A DNA stretch of 64,000 bases from Symsagittifera roscoffensis (GCF_963678635.1 NC_087064.1:64535548-64599547); one strand, 5' to 3'. Counted from the stretch's first letter, positions 21,416-33,461 are shown. The notes: generated by a model not told the origin, from the sequence alone. Made by a program: numbers and translations.

Positions 21416-21820
21416 GAATATTGCAGAATTAATGGAGATGCTATATCTAGATGTTCAAAAAAGCAAGTTCAGGACAAAGTAATTAAGTTGCGAAAAGAGC
21501 TCACAGCAAAAAATGAACAAAGAGTTTCATTTGAAACCGATTATAAACGAAATCGAAGGACGAATAACTTCCCTAACCAGAATAATCCTAACCCAAGCAA
21601 CCGGTTTTGGGATAACCAAAACAGAACTACTCTCAATTCAAATCCTAGCCAAAATAACTATGGCATTCGCCATAATTATAACTACAATGGAAACAATTTC
21701 CAAAAGGCTAATGCAAAATCGTCTTTCAATGCCAATAGGCCCCAAACCTATGATGACAGGTATCCTAGAGAAAACAAACTCAGAGAAAATGAACAAGTTG
21801 CCAAACAGTTCTACGACCAA
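21416..21820 (+). repeat. gag unit B, second copy
   Basis: Begins at GAATATTGCAG inside the zinc-knuckle coding sequence, so the first cysteine codon of the knuckle is lost from this copy's reading frame. It continues into unique gag sequence at 21,821. Confidence 0.9.
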
Positions 21821-22023
21821 GAAAATAGGCAGTTCAATAGTAACCCTTGGGGTCGACCATATAACACTGGAAGCTATGATAACAATAACAGTCGAGACTC
21901 GACGCGATCTCAATCACCAAATTTTAGATCGAATCAAATGCAGTCTGAAACTACCCCGTGGGTTGAGGAAGAAGCCAATTACTGTGATGCGATCTCTGAT
22001 TTGTTTCCTTTAAACTATTAAAG

Positions 22024-22988
22024 TCTCCAAAACCGAGCGATGATAGTAATCCTAAATCAAGGATATATCTTAGCTTACATCATTTTGCCACCGGAGACAA
22101 AAATAACAATAGTGGATTCGAAATTGAATTCATGATTGACCCAGGATACACTTGTAGTATTATAAACTACCCAACTTATCAGGAATTGGAAAAATTAGGT
22201 CAAAAAATGACAATATACCAATCCAAAATTAAAGCAAAGTCTATAATGGATCTAATATACTTATGTTTGGCCATACATCTATTCAACCTTGTTTCGACAC
22301 TGATGGAAAGTATCCATCTAACCACAAAGTGTATATAACTGAAGAAAAGACTGCTAATCTACTAGGAGTAGACTTTTGTCATCTCTTCTTAAAAGCTCTC
22401 TACTTTGATATCCCCGCAGTCGAGCTAAACTCAAAAGAAGGTGTAATATCCTACGGGTTGATGAACAAAGATAAAGAATATCCTAATGTTTCAAAAATTG
22501 TCTCAATTAACTTGAAAGAACCCCTGTTCATTCCAACACGCTCTACATACTTAAACAAACATTCAGCTGAACCAAATTCATACTTCGAAAAAGGGACTAC
22601 ATTCCTGCCTCATAAAAATACAACCAAAACCGAATTGGTTTTCATAAATACAGTTTGTACTCAAATTGAGCAGAGCCTACCTATCCTAATTGAGAATCGG
22701 AAAGATCATCCTGTCACACTAAACAAGTGTGTACTAGGTTATGCAGTAACAGACATTCAAGGATACGAGGATAAAATATTTGCTATCCACGATTGTGATG
22801 AGTTCACAACGAGAATTTTAGACAAAAGTTCGGAATTCGATAGCTGTTTTATGCTGAACACTGTTGTCAATACTACACAGGAGAGCAACAACCAATTATC
22901 CGGCCCCCTGTCTACAATATGTAGACTTCAAAAAAAGGTCCATATTGGAATCGAATATGCCCATTGCCCATACAATTTCTTCAGATAG
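22024..22988 (+). pseudogene. pol: gypsy protease region, frameshifted
   Basis: The first part reads EFMIDPGYTCSIIN (22,120-22,165), where a retroviral aspartic protease would have D-S/T-G. After a frameshift near 22,250 it continues with KTANLLGVDFC at about 22,345-22,380, matching the conserved ILGxDF end of the protease. A linker follows to the stop at 22,988. The Pro in the active site and the frameshift make activity unlikely. The enzyme would normally cut the Gag-Pol polyprotein. Confidence 0.7.
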
Positions 22989-23356
22989 AGCAATGAAGAA
23001 AGGGTTTGCTGAATCAATTTGCAAAAAGTATTCCGAGTTACGACACTTCTGTTTATCATTACATGCTAACATTAACGATATTCTCATCTTCACTTTTCCA
23101 AAATCTAGACAAATCATATATAACCTCATTACCAATCAGAGGTACTTTCAGAAACCCACTTACGACGCTACATTCAACACCTTGTCCGAAAAGAAAGATC
23201 ATGCTATAGCAAAACATTCGTTCTATCGCAATTCCCAAAGTTTCTTTTGGCTTAGATAAAACGAATTGGGAAGAAGTTTCCGAAATCATTGTCGATGTAT
23301 TCCAAAATTCTGGAATTACTATATTTGTCTCTGCTTCAGGACAAGAAATCAAGAAA

Positions 23357-24475
23357 ATGCCTGCCCTTGAAGTATTTGATACAGAAAATGTATCAGAAAT
23401 ATTTGAACAAATTGGTTCAGATATAGTCAAAATATGCAAAAATGAAAACGAAATAGCCACCGATTTTTCACATGATGCAAAGAACCTTCGCAGGCCACCC
23501 CTGAAAGCACAAATTAAAAAATACCGAAACAAAGAACATAATGATCGGCTAATTGCCTTTCTAGTCAACGAAACATTTACCCAATACTCCTCATTTGATA
23601 AAGACAATAGTAGTACTTTGGAAAAAATTGAAACTACTATTAAATTGTTATCTGACTTCGATTTCACACAAAGTGATATATCGGATGATGAATTTGCAGA
23701 TCTAATTCAAATGCTGATAGAGGATCAGTATGTTTATTCCCATCACAAATATGATATTGGAAAAACGAAGTATAAGTTCCATATACCACTCAAAAAGGAC
23801 GCAACTTTCAAAAAGCAACAACCTAGTAACATCCCAATCTATCGAAGAGATAAATTGGACAAATTGTTGGATGAACTAATGCAAGCGCGCATAGTCAGAG
23901 AACTAAAGGAAAAAGATTATATGAACTCATGGTTCGTGAATCCAGTCATCATTCTTCCAAAAAAAAGACTACATTAAGTTGGTCTTGGATGCTAGGTATC
24001 TAAACTCAATCACAGATACTAGTAATTGTAGTTGGCCATTAGAACCACTACAAGTTCTCATGACCATAATAAACGGATCATACTTCACAAGTAGTGATCT
24101 CTCTTGCGCCTACCATCACATACCTCTAACAGATGAGGCCCAGAAGTTAACAAGCTTAATTGTAGGTGGTAGACAATATGACTACCAAGTTGGATTCTAT
24201 GGCTTGAAGCCACTTCCAAATATCTTCAGTAAACTAATGAGATATGCTTTCGGACCCCTCATTAAAGAAAAAAAGCAATTGCTTACATAGACGACACTCT
24301 GTTACAGAGTCAAAATAAAAATGAAATGTTTGATACAATTCGAGAATATCATTCTCTGTTACGGAAAGCTAACTTAAAAGCTGCCCCTGATAAAACCTTT
24401 TTCTTTCTAAGAAAAGTTAAATTTCTTGTCTCTAAAGATGGTCTTTCCCAATCGCTTCAAGAATTGATGATATAA
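23357..24475 (+). pseudogene. pol: gypsy reverse transcriptase, frameshifted
   Basis: The protein starts with an acidic linker, then enters the polymerase fold at IPIYRRDKLDKLLDEL (about 23,830). Later blocks are NPVIILPKK, LVLDARYLNS, SSDLSCAYHHIPL and FYGLKPLPNIFSKLM. The catalytic YIDD lies at about 24,285-24,300. Two frameshifts are seen, near 23,975 (a run of A) and near 24,275, and a stop lies near 24,475. It would copy the element RNA into DNA if intact. The family is Ty3/gypsy, judged from block order. Confidence 0.88.
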
Positions 24476-24677
24476 AAAAATTGAAGTCCCCTGAACCAAA
24501 AACAGAAGTTCTAGCTGTATTAGGTGTCATGGGATTCTACAGCACATACTTCATCAATTTTCACCTAGACGCAAAATGTCTATATTAATTGGCAAACAGA
24601 AACGATAAGTTTCAATGGCTTCAATGCCATGAAGAGGTTTTTCAAAAACTGAAAGACAAAATCTGTCAAGATATTTT

Positions 24678-25432
24678 AAATGCTATACCTAATGTACTCA
24701 TTCCACATTCATGCCGACTCCTCAAATGTAGGAACTGGGTGCATACTCATCCAAGACCTTTCTGAAGGAAAAAGAATTGTTTCTGCCAATTCTAGAGTCT
24801 TTGATAAGGCCGAGCAGAAAATGTCTACTCAACATCGTGAACTATGTGGAATAATATCTGCTCTGCAAACCTATTAATTCTACATTATAGTTTCACCCTT
24901 TCCTCTATACCTATATTGTGATCACAGACCTATTCTCTTCTTCTGGTCCAGAAAAGGACAACTTTCGCATAGATTTTTCAAATATCAAGTCGTATTGACA
25001 AAATACAACAATTTGAAAATATCTATACCCCAGGTTCGAATCTAGCCTTTCCTGACTTATTGAGCCGAAATGTACCCATCGTTGATATCAAAAAATATCA
25101 ACTCCAACAAATAACCATTCCGAATGATATAAAATTCATCCTAGACAATGGAGGACAATAATATTATTCAGTACTCCACAAAGACGATAATAACATATTT
25201 CAAAGCGATTGCTATTCAGTCATTGCTCAAGTGCAAGGCGGGAAAAAGAAACCAATCAATATCAGTGACAGAGGAGACTTCAGCATTGAAGATGCTCCAG
25301 AATATTTTGAGGAATCTTGAAGTGCGATTCAAAAAATAACAGATTTTTTCCGATTTGGAAAACAAATCAACCAAATCAAACGACTATCTATACCAGATAT
25401 ATACGATGAAAACATTTATGAAGAAAATCCTA
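24678..25432 (+). repeat. RNase H block, first tandem copy
   Basis: About 754 bp, repeated directly at 25,433-26,186 with a few percent difference. The junction is AATCCTAATGCTATACC. The copy begins inside RNase H (HADSSNVGTGCIL) and ends in the linker. Confidence 0.85.
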
Positions 25433-26186
25433 ATGCTATACCTAATGTAAACTACTCATTCCACATTCATGCCGACTCCTGAAATGTAGGAACTGGGTGC
25501 ATACTCATCCAAGACCTTTCTGAAGGAAAAATAATTGTTTCTGCCAATTCTAGAGTCTTTGATAAGGCCGAGCAGAAAATGTCTACTCAACATCATGAAC
25601 TATGTGGAATAATATCTGCTCCGCAAACCTATTAGTTATACATTATAGTTTCACCCTTTCTTCTAGACCTATATTGTGATCACAGACCTATTCTCTTCTT
25701 CCGGTCCAGAAAAGGACAACTTTCGCATAGATTTTTCAAATATCAAGTCGTATTGACAAAATACAACAATTTGAAAATAATCTATACCCCAGGTTCGAAT
25801 CTAGCCTTTCCTGACTTATTGAGTCGAAATGTACCCATCGCTGATATCAAAAAATATCAACTCCAACAAATAACCATTCCGAATGATATAAAGTTCATCC
25901 TAGACAATGGAGGACAAATATGTTATTCAGTACTCGACAAAGACAATAATAACATATTTCAAAGCGATTGCTATCCAGTCATTGCTCAAGTGCAAGGCGG
26001 GAAAAAGAAACCAATCAATATCAGTGACAGAGGAGACTTCAGCATTGAAGATGCTCCAGAATATTTTGAGGAATCTTGTAGTGCGATTCAAAAAATAACA
26101 GATTTTTTCCGATTTGGAAAACGAATCAACCAAATCAAACGACTATCTATACCAGATATAAGCGATGAAAACATTTATGAAAAAAA
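25433..26186 (+). repeat. RNase H block, second tandem copy
   Basis: Direct repeat of 24,678-25,432; the second copy keeps a longer open frame. Confidence 0.85.
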
Positions 26187-26639
26187 TCCAGATGAAGTAT
26201 CTGCACTTGATGATCCTTTGGAAAATTCAGAATGGCTTGAAATATATGAAGGCAATGTTGAGAACAACCTTCTCAACGATCTGGTTAAAGCAAAAACTGA
26301 ATTTGCAACCAAAACAAGATCTTTGAAATTAATTAAACCTCTAAGTCTCCAGTCTGAAGAGAATAAATCTGATTCTCTTGAACTATTAGCAAAAATGACC
26401 GACTTTGCTAAAGAAGCAAGTTTAGATGTTGAAACAATTATGCCAGAGCAGTGTAACGATACTAAAATCATAGACATCAAAAATTGCATAAAGCAAAACG
26501 AAAAGCCAGAAAGAAACAAAAAAAATCCTTATCGTGAAGAAAAATGATTGAAAGCTTATATCAGGTAGTTTGAATTATTATTCACTGAAGATCAACATGA
26601 TCTTCTATGTATTAATGAATATAATGATGACTATACTAA

Positions 26640-28395
26640 GAGTCCAAAAATTTGCTTACCCATCGCCCTTGTGCTAAACTGCTTTGAGTTAGCTCACAAG
26701 CATCCTCTTAGCGGTCATCACGGTGAAACAAAAACTTTGGAAATAATCCAAAGATATTTCTACTAGCCCGGACTCTATAAATGGGTCAACATGCTTCTTC
26801 ATGATTGCCTAGAATGTCAGAAAAATAAGCCTAAACCAAAAAGACCTGAATGAAGCTCTATTACAACAATGGGGACAATTAGAAACAATCCCAATGAAAA
26901 CGATCCAAATTGATCATAAAGAACTACTCAGACCATCAAGTCACGGCAAAAACTTTTGTTTAGTTGTGAAAGATGCCTTCTCTAGATATCTTCAAGTATA
27001 TCCATGCACCCATGCAGACTCTAAGGAAACCATTAGGCTCTTAGAGAAATATATCACAACATTTGGTATTCCACAACAAATTATTCATGATAATGGAAGT
27101 GCATTCATGAGTAATGACTTTGCTCATTGGTCCTCTGAGTTGGGAATAACACTGAGACCAAGAACTACATACTCGCCTTGGACTAACGGAAAAGTTGAAG
27201 TCCAGAATAAACATTTAACCCAGTACTTCCGACATTTCTTGAGTACCTCAGGCTCAAACTGGTCTGAATTAACAAAAAAGTTTGCTTTTGCACATAACAC
27301 CGCAATTAATTCAAGTACAGGTTACACTCCATATGAGATTGTGTTTGGCATAAAACCTCAGGTTCCTCTTAGCCTTAAATTAGGTCTCTACCGCGACCAC
27401 AACAAAAGATGTACGTCTGACTTTTGCGCTGGTCTCGAAAATCATGCTCATACTGAGCATAAGTCAAACAATGAGACCATAGATAGATTTCTGAAAAATC
27501 AAAATTCCGCCGAAATACTAAAAAGGGAAAACGATTTTAGGTTGATTTTTAGTAACACCTATACCCATTGCCGCCGCATCACTAATAGGGCCCACATTTT
27601 CCGAAATCAATTTAAATTAGGACGGCCTATAAAGGAAGGCACAAAAGTGTTACTAGAAAATAGATCCAAACCACTATTGAAATCTGAAAAGCTTTTGAAT
27701 TTGCGATTTGGACCCTATTAAACAATTGAAAAAATCACGGAAGTAACGTACGGAATTCAAAATGATTTCACTAACGAAAAAAAAATGTCCACCGCAATCC
27801 TATTGTTCAATACTTTCTTAAAGAACAACAAATACCCAAACTACTGCAAGAGTACTCTAGTGATTTATTTTCAAGTGATTTTTATGATCATATAACAAAT
27901 CAACAAATCAACTCTTTCAATAAACCTAAACAGGTTGAAAATCTACAATACCAGTTTTGGCCAGTAGTCAACAATGGTTATCCGCAATTGACTGATCATA
28001 ACCCTATAAATGAGGATCAAAATAAAACCATTGTACATGAAAAATCATTGGACTCAGGCAGAGAACTCATGCATTTAAGAACTTTGTTCGATGCGAGTGC
28101 GATTGACCAAAACTTTAGACCTATTCGAAGTTCAACTCCCTATCCTGTTGATAAAACCCCTAATCCTTCTACTAGTCAATCTAGTAGTTATGGCCACCGC
28201 CGCCTACCTAGCCGCAGTATAAGTCCTAACACAGGTCTCTCAAATGACTTTGGTCGCCACCACTCTACTTTAACAACACAAAATCATAATCCCCGTCCTC
28301 CTGATTTCTCTCGTTTATCTGAATCATCAGAATGCTTTACTGATAGAAAAAAAATCCCTCATAGCTCTCAGGAAAGCTTCTATGACAACACTTGA
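26640..28395 (+). pseudogene. pol: gypsy integrase, near-intact core, one nonsense codon in the zinc domain
   Basis: An HHCC zinc-binding domain reads LAHKHPLSGHHGETKT and HDCLECQKNKPK at about 26,690-26,835. It is broken by TAG at about 26,764, where a Trp is expected. The core ORF 26,894-27,721 keeps the three acidic residues: D in IQIDHKE, D in IIHDNGSAF and E in NGKVEVQNK. It ends with TAA near 27,719. After further shifts, ORF 27,988-28,395 is a Ser/Pro-rich tail of pol. The enzyme would insert the DNA copy into the host genome. Confidence 0.88.
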
Positions 28396-28814
28396 TCCGC
28401 ACCTGGATCACTTTCTGAATCCAAAAGACTTAAGCGGACAAATTGTCCTACAAACTTTTATGGATCTTGATTAATTGGCAAATTTAAAAAGAAATAATAA
28501 ACACTAACTATTTATTTGGCCAAACTAAATTTATTTTTTAAAGTCTTCTTTTTTGGCTTTTCTTTTCTCGTTTATAAATATTTTGTTTGTAATAAAATCA
28601 CAAAAACTCCAAAATAGAATATATTTACAATAAAATTAAAAATAAATTTTTTTAATGTGAGACTTTATATCCGTAAAGGATTTAATCAATTTAAGCGCCG
28701 CCATCTTTTCAAGTGAGTTTTCTGCGGACCTACTCAGGCACCTCACTGCAAACTGCAGCGCTGAATAAGGCCGCCACCAAGCCTGGTAAATTTCTTCTAT
28801 CATAATATCCAGCT
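28396..28814. other. Spacer between pol end and the antisense gene
   Basis: AT-rich. It would form the 3' untranslated part of the antisense gene's transcript. No ORF worth noting. Confidence 0.4.
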
Positions 28815-29320
28815 CTATTTTTTTTTTGAAGTCTTCTTCGGTTTTGGGTCTTTTGAAGAATTCTTCTTGAAACTAAAATAAATGTATTTATTCTTTCTAT
28901 GTTGCCATGCAACTTTAAAAAAATTTAAATAAAAAAAATTGGGTGTATATTAAAAGAAACTTACATCCTGCCCAAAGAATAAGGACAAAAATCCATTGTT
29001 TCCTTTGAGACCACATCGTCTCCAATACATGGGATCCACACTTTTCTGGCTAGATATTTGCTCTGAATTGAGCCTAACTCAAAAAACTCTCCGGAATTAA
29101 GTACCGGATACTTCCAGATGAAGCTCCGATCCATAAACAACATCATCTCCATTGGCGTCAAAATCACTCCCTTCTTCACCAGCCCATCGTATATTCCCAC
29201 CCTCCTCTCAACTTCCTTGTCCTCCAGCAAGGCTTCGTATTTGAAGTTCAACTCATCCAGTAGATTCAGAAACTTCTCCGGGAAATCCGCCAAATTATCT
29301 TCGGTCTCAATGTAATTCAT
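28815..29320 (-). CDS. Two-exon antisense gene inside the gypsy element, unknown 137-residue protein
   Basis: Exon 1 runs from ATG at 29,320 down to 28,965. A 92-bp intron, GTAAGTTT to TATTTTAG, covers 28,964-28,873. Exon 2 is 28,872-28,815 and ends in TAG. Splicing joins AT to T in phase and replaces the unspliced stop two codons past the donor with a basic tail, IFKKNSSKDPKPKKTSKKK. The first 118 residues are acidic to neutral, look globular (LTPMEMMLFMDRSFIW, KVWIPCIGDD) and match no family I know. The tail could be a nuclear localisation signal. The frame is intact although gag, pol and env around it are all broken. It could be an accessory gene of the element on the opposite strand, or a captured host gene. 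The gene model is supported by both splice sites; its function is unknown. Confidence 0.65.
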
Positions 29321-29843
29321 GTTTAATGAAGAAAATTTTTTTAAATAATAAGATGATAGATAAAATTTAAACAGAAAGCAAATAAGTGATGTTGCAATTA
29401 GTCCTCTTTTATGAAGAGATGTTTTTTTTCATTTTTTTTCTCTCCTCCAATAGGGAAGGGGAATGCAGTTGATTAAAACTAACAACAGCATAAACGAATA
29501 AAATCTTTTCGCTGCTACATCTCAACAAATCAAAATGAAGTGAAAAACCACGACATTAAACAAGAGTGGAAAAAACCACAACTTACAAAACGAACGCCGA
29601 AAGAAATACGACTTAAAACGAGTCACATCCGAAAGACGCCGAATAACAACGGCTAATCAGAGCTTAGATTTGCAAAAAAGCAAAAACAGCCTTTAAAAAC
29701 TAACTGATATACAGTTACTTTCATTCTTGCTCAATTCCACATCTTGCATCCTAAACCTCCTCTCTCCAAATAATAAATCTGCTGAGTTCCTCAACAAAAA
29801 TATAAACTCTAACTCAGAATTCCTATCAAAAAAAATCCACAAA
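29321..29843. other. Env leader and shared promoter region
   Basis: Lies between two divergent reading frames, the antisense gene and env. AT-rich, with A-rich plus-strand stretches. The plus-strand frame is also open upstream of the env ATG, from 29,727. Confidence 0.4.
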
Positions 29844-32140
29844 ATGACAAATCCTAACATCGAACTAGGGGAAGCTGAACTGATGGTCCAAGATCCCGTC
29901 CTAACCACTCTCGAGGATTTGCTCAAAGTGAGTACTTTTAAAAATTCTTTTGCTATTAGTCACCACCAAAAAATAAATTTGCAACAAATTTATTTGGTTG
30001 GTCTTTTAATTCTAATAATTTTTTCAAACCAGACCGCAGCATTTGATCCGAAAGGACAATTGTATGCAAATACTGCAAAAAATTTTCGGGTTGCTCATTT
30101 TGATTGTCAACTGATGACTTCTAACAAAATGTTTTCTCTAAATAAAGTAGCACCTTGCAAAGTCCAATCAGAAAACATTAAAGTAACCCATGCTTATGTT
30201 ACTCTTTATCAGAGACATTATCGCACAAAAGTTAATGCGATAATGTGTCGAATCAAACACCAATCAATGCGTTGATTCTGAGATTCTTTTGATTCGAGTG
30301 GTATCGACACTCGACAAAATATGATCACTACTGATCTCCATTTATCTGTCGATCAAGGTAAATCGGCCGCCGAAAGAGGCTATCTTAACCTAGGCTATGC
30401 TAGTATTGGAAATATTCCTTTCAAATTTAATGTTGAAACAGTAACTAATGCCCATGCTGGCAAAGTTGATGGCGAAAATCATAATGAATGTGATGGCCGT
30501 TCATGGATTAAACTGGACACTTTTGAAACTTACATGCAAAATGTAACTCTAACTGGTAACCTCAAAGATGGAACAGTCAATAAAGGGCAAAACATTCCTT
30601 TGTCCTGTCCAGTCTCTACAAATGGATGTAAAACAACATCCTTAGACGCTTTTGATTATACTTGGGAAGAACCCAAAAATTGCATTTTCACTGTTTTAAA
30701 CAGATTTCCGGCTAAAATGATTCAAAACGAAGAATCATATTATATAATTAAAGACATTTCTAGCCCATCTATTCATTCTACACAAACAGGGGATTCTCAA
30801 AAATTTATGCTACAATTGATGAATAAACCGCAATCATTTTGTGGTCATCCCAGAATAGTGTATCCAAATTCATATGATTAACTTTTTATTGCATACACTG
30901 ACGGTTTCAATGTGGATACTGGAAACCAAGTTAAACCAACCCCAGAAACGGGAACTAGTCATAATGCCGGCCAACCAAATTCTAATTTTCTCACAACAAG
31001 TGAAGATTTGACGCCTCCTAAATTCTTAACTAGTCAAATTGACTACGAAGCTCATATAGGAACCAAATTGGACTATATCCTTTTCAATAGCTTCCTTATG
31101 CTCAGAACGGCCGAATTAGCCGTTCTGCAAAATCAATGTGAGCTAGAACGCTCCTCAATCTTAAATACTCTAATGCTTTCACTTGAAAGCCCACGTTTGG
31201 CTGGCTACATTCTAACTCAGAACCACTCTATGTTTTTAAAGACCAATAGCAATGTTGCCTGGCTCTACCATTGTCCGAAATTTTTATTCACCTTTGCAAT
31301 TAATGGATTAATGCTATAATCGCATTATCATTATGTATAAGGAAAATATTCGATTTGTCGATCCAATTACGCGACAAACTTTTCAGTCGGCAGATCTACA
31401 AGACTGTTCCGACAAACATTTAAATCTTTTTCAACTAGATGATGACAAGTCCTGGACTGAATTAACCCCCCAAATTACAAGGGTTACAGGACCGTATCTC
31501 TTTAAACCGAAAGATGTTGTTCAACGAACTAAGCATGCTTTAGCCTCTAGTCAAGGCGCTTCAATTTACACTTGCGCTCAAATGCAAAAATTTTGGAAGA
31601 TGATATCCGATAATTCAGAGATGAAAGGAATAAGTATCCAGGTCCTTTCTAAACGCTCAAAAAAATCTTTTCGTGGACTCATATAGCCCACTAGGCTCTT
31701 CTCAAACAATATATTTGGATTATCTCATTTCTCCAGACTTTTGGAAAAACGAATATACCCGTATATTCGGAAAAAAACAATACTATATAGAAAAATGCGG
31801 AAAAGTTTTCGCCTCTTTTCTCTTTGTGAAATTCATACTAGATTTTCTAACATTTATAATAAAAGCTATGTATATTCACAAAATCACCGGCCGCTCACTT
31901 CATTTTGGCAAAGTACTACTTGCCGCCTCATACAATATACTTTTCACTTCCATAGTGACCTCAACTTTTACTCAAGTTGAGCAAACTGAAAAGTTAGAAC
32001 AAGAATGTGATCAAAAAATACAAGCACCTCTTTTAGACGAAATTGATAAATTCAACCAGGATTGCATGTATCCTCACATCCAATTAACAAGTTTTGATAG
32101 AAATACTCAAAACTTGGATCACCCAAAAAACCCAGTCTAA
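29844..32140 (+). pseudogene. env: gypsy env, jingchuvirus-type glycoprotein, broken
   Basis: From ATG 29,844 a short N-terminus leads to a hydrophobic segment, LVGLLILIIFSNQTAA, a likely signal peptide with cleavage before FDPKG. Ectodomain blocks match element 1: C-rich IPLSCP with DTGN near 30,915; CELERSSIL near 31,140; AGYILTQN; WLYHCP; FVDPITRQTF near 31,360. Two hydrophobic segments (about 31,800-31,870 and 31,905-31,975) precede the tail. The frame is interrupted by TGA at 30,273 and 30,279, TAA at 30,879, a frameshift near 31,300 and another near 31,670. The tail contains YPHIQL at 32,069-32,086. The protein would have been a class of viral fusion glycoprotein; this copy cannot make it. 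Confidence 0.85.
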
Positions 32141-32183
32141 TAAAAATTTTTTACTGTTCTAGGATATACCAACTGATTCAAAT

Positions 32184-32958
32184 ATGGACGCAACACTTGA
32201 CGACGACTTGAGAGGTTTTGAGGATCTTCTCTCCCTCTTACCACCAACCGATCCACTGGAATTGCAGATTTCAGCACTAACTCAACAACCAATTGTTTCT
32301 ACTACTACAACCCCCACTGCAACGCCGGCCTCAACACGATCCTTCGTTGTGCCACTACCTCACACCATTTCAGCTGTTCCAATAGCTACAGCATCAAAGC
32401 CACCACCCCTAAAAGTTTCACCTCCTGATTTCAAAATACCCCTGGTTCCCTCGAATTCTCGAATTAAAAAACGGACCCAGATAGTAAGACTATATAAGAT
32501 ACTAACGGCAAATACGCCGGTATCAACTTCTCAATATCCAATGACCATTAGGCGACAGCCCTAACACCCCACTGAATTAAATACTAAGTTAAAAATTCAG
32601 TTAGAAAGGGAACGGTACATAATTTCCAACAGAAATCCCGGCTCCGATATGGATCTCAATTATGCTTTGAGTCCGTTAATAAATCGTTTTAAAATAGAAG
32701 CCTATCACCCCATAAACAATGTTCTCAATAACAAATTCCCTTCTTGAGTATCAAAAAATCTATGTCCTAGCAAAACATCTGACTGCAAAATTACAAACCC
32801 CCCAGTTGGATGAATATACTGAGCAAATTCAGCGCAGTCGTATACATGAAACCCATCAAATCCGGGAGCTGAAAAAGCAAATCCACAGTTTGAAAACAAA
32901 AACTCGCCAATTCATCCCCCGGTTGGAAGGAAATTATAAAAATTTATTCTTTGTTTAA
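32184..32958 (+). pseudogene. Post-env ORF of the gypsy element, broken
   Basis: It starts at ATG 32,184, 43 nt after the env stop. The first 126 codons (to TAA at 32,564) are rich in Pro, Thr and Ser. The frame then continues past the stop (TELNTKLKIQLERER), meets TGA near 32,747, and goes on in another frame as a lysine-rich, probably coiled-coil stretch to 32,958 (IRELKKQIHSLKTK). About 255 residues originally. Placement and composition recall the 601-residue ORF after env in element 1. No known domain. Confidence 0.55.
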
Positions 32959-33031
32959 AAATTTGTTCTTTGATTTTACATAGCTATGTAGTATAGCTAC
33001 TAATTTTGCCTTTCCAACATTTTTTTGATTT

Positions 33032-33289
33032 TTATAAAAAACAAAAACAAAAAATACACCCTTTTGTAAGAACCAGTCCTCCCCAAATTACGCCTACGGA
33101 CACCCACTTCACATACTTCAGGACGAAAAGGAAACTTCGAGAAAAGAATGCTCCAGGAATGATAATGTTAAACTGAACTTCAAACTTTTGAGAAACAAAT
33201 AATTTTGATGTATTTAAACTTATAATTTGATCTCTTGGTTGTGTAAACTCTATTTGATTTATAAATGTAACTGTTGTATTATTTTTCAT
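33032..33289 (-). CDS. Small antisense ORF, 85 codons, doubtful
   Basis: ATG at 33,289; the last third is hydrophobic (SRSFLFVLKYVKWVSVGVIW). It lies antisense between the post-env ORF and the 3' LTR. No homologue is recognised and no splice pair is obvious. It may be a chance ORF. Confidence 0.2.
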   Translation of the reverse strand: MKNNTTVTFINQIEFTQPRDQIISLNTSKLFVSQKFEVQFNIIIPGAFFSRSFLFVLKYVKWVSVGVIWGGLVLTKGCIFCFCFL

Positions 33290-33461
33290 TCAAGCCTGAC
33301 TCAAAAATTAGTTCTGCATTAACATCTGCTACCGATAATAAAACCAACAAGAAACTATTGAACAAACTTTATGAGGTTGAACGAAAATAGCTTTGGTTGA
33401 TTAACAATTACCTCGCTTGATTAGCAGGGTAAAATAAAAAGTTTTAGTTTTTTTCCTCTCC

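Larger units (their letters stand above)
19925..22020 (+). pseudogene. gag: gypsy gag, duplicated and broken
   Basis: Gag starts at ATG 19,925 (MTDNPISHPN). A capsid region reads TSLEWFNDNV and LKDLFLNRF near 20,130-20,200. It is followed by an Asn/Gln-rich nucleocapsid-like region and a knuckle CEYCRINGDAISRC, where Asp stands in place of the usual His. Stops or frameshifts occur near 20,060, 20,300 and 20,440. The order is A (19,751-20,004), B (20,736-21,140), A' (21,139-21,392), B' (21,416-21,820). A' again carries the gag start, and the part between A and B is missing from the second copy. Template switching between two RNA copies during reverse transcription would explain this. After B' the true gag end runs to TAA at 22,020. 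Confidence 0.85.
24500..26547 (+). pseudogene. pol: gypsy RNase H and acidic linker, duplicated
   Basis: RNase H reads HADSSNVGTGCILIQ with the DSS aspartate, then STQHRELCGIISAL with the glutamate. It ends in IIYTPGSNLAFPDLLSRN, the usual RNase H tail. All of this is present twice. The second copy continues as a 264-codon ORF (25,753-26,547), a long acidic, low-complexity linker of about 240 residues before the integrase zinc finger, unusually long for gypsy pol. The first copy has stops (for example near 25,160 and 25,317), so it could not be read through. Confidence 0.8.
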
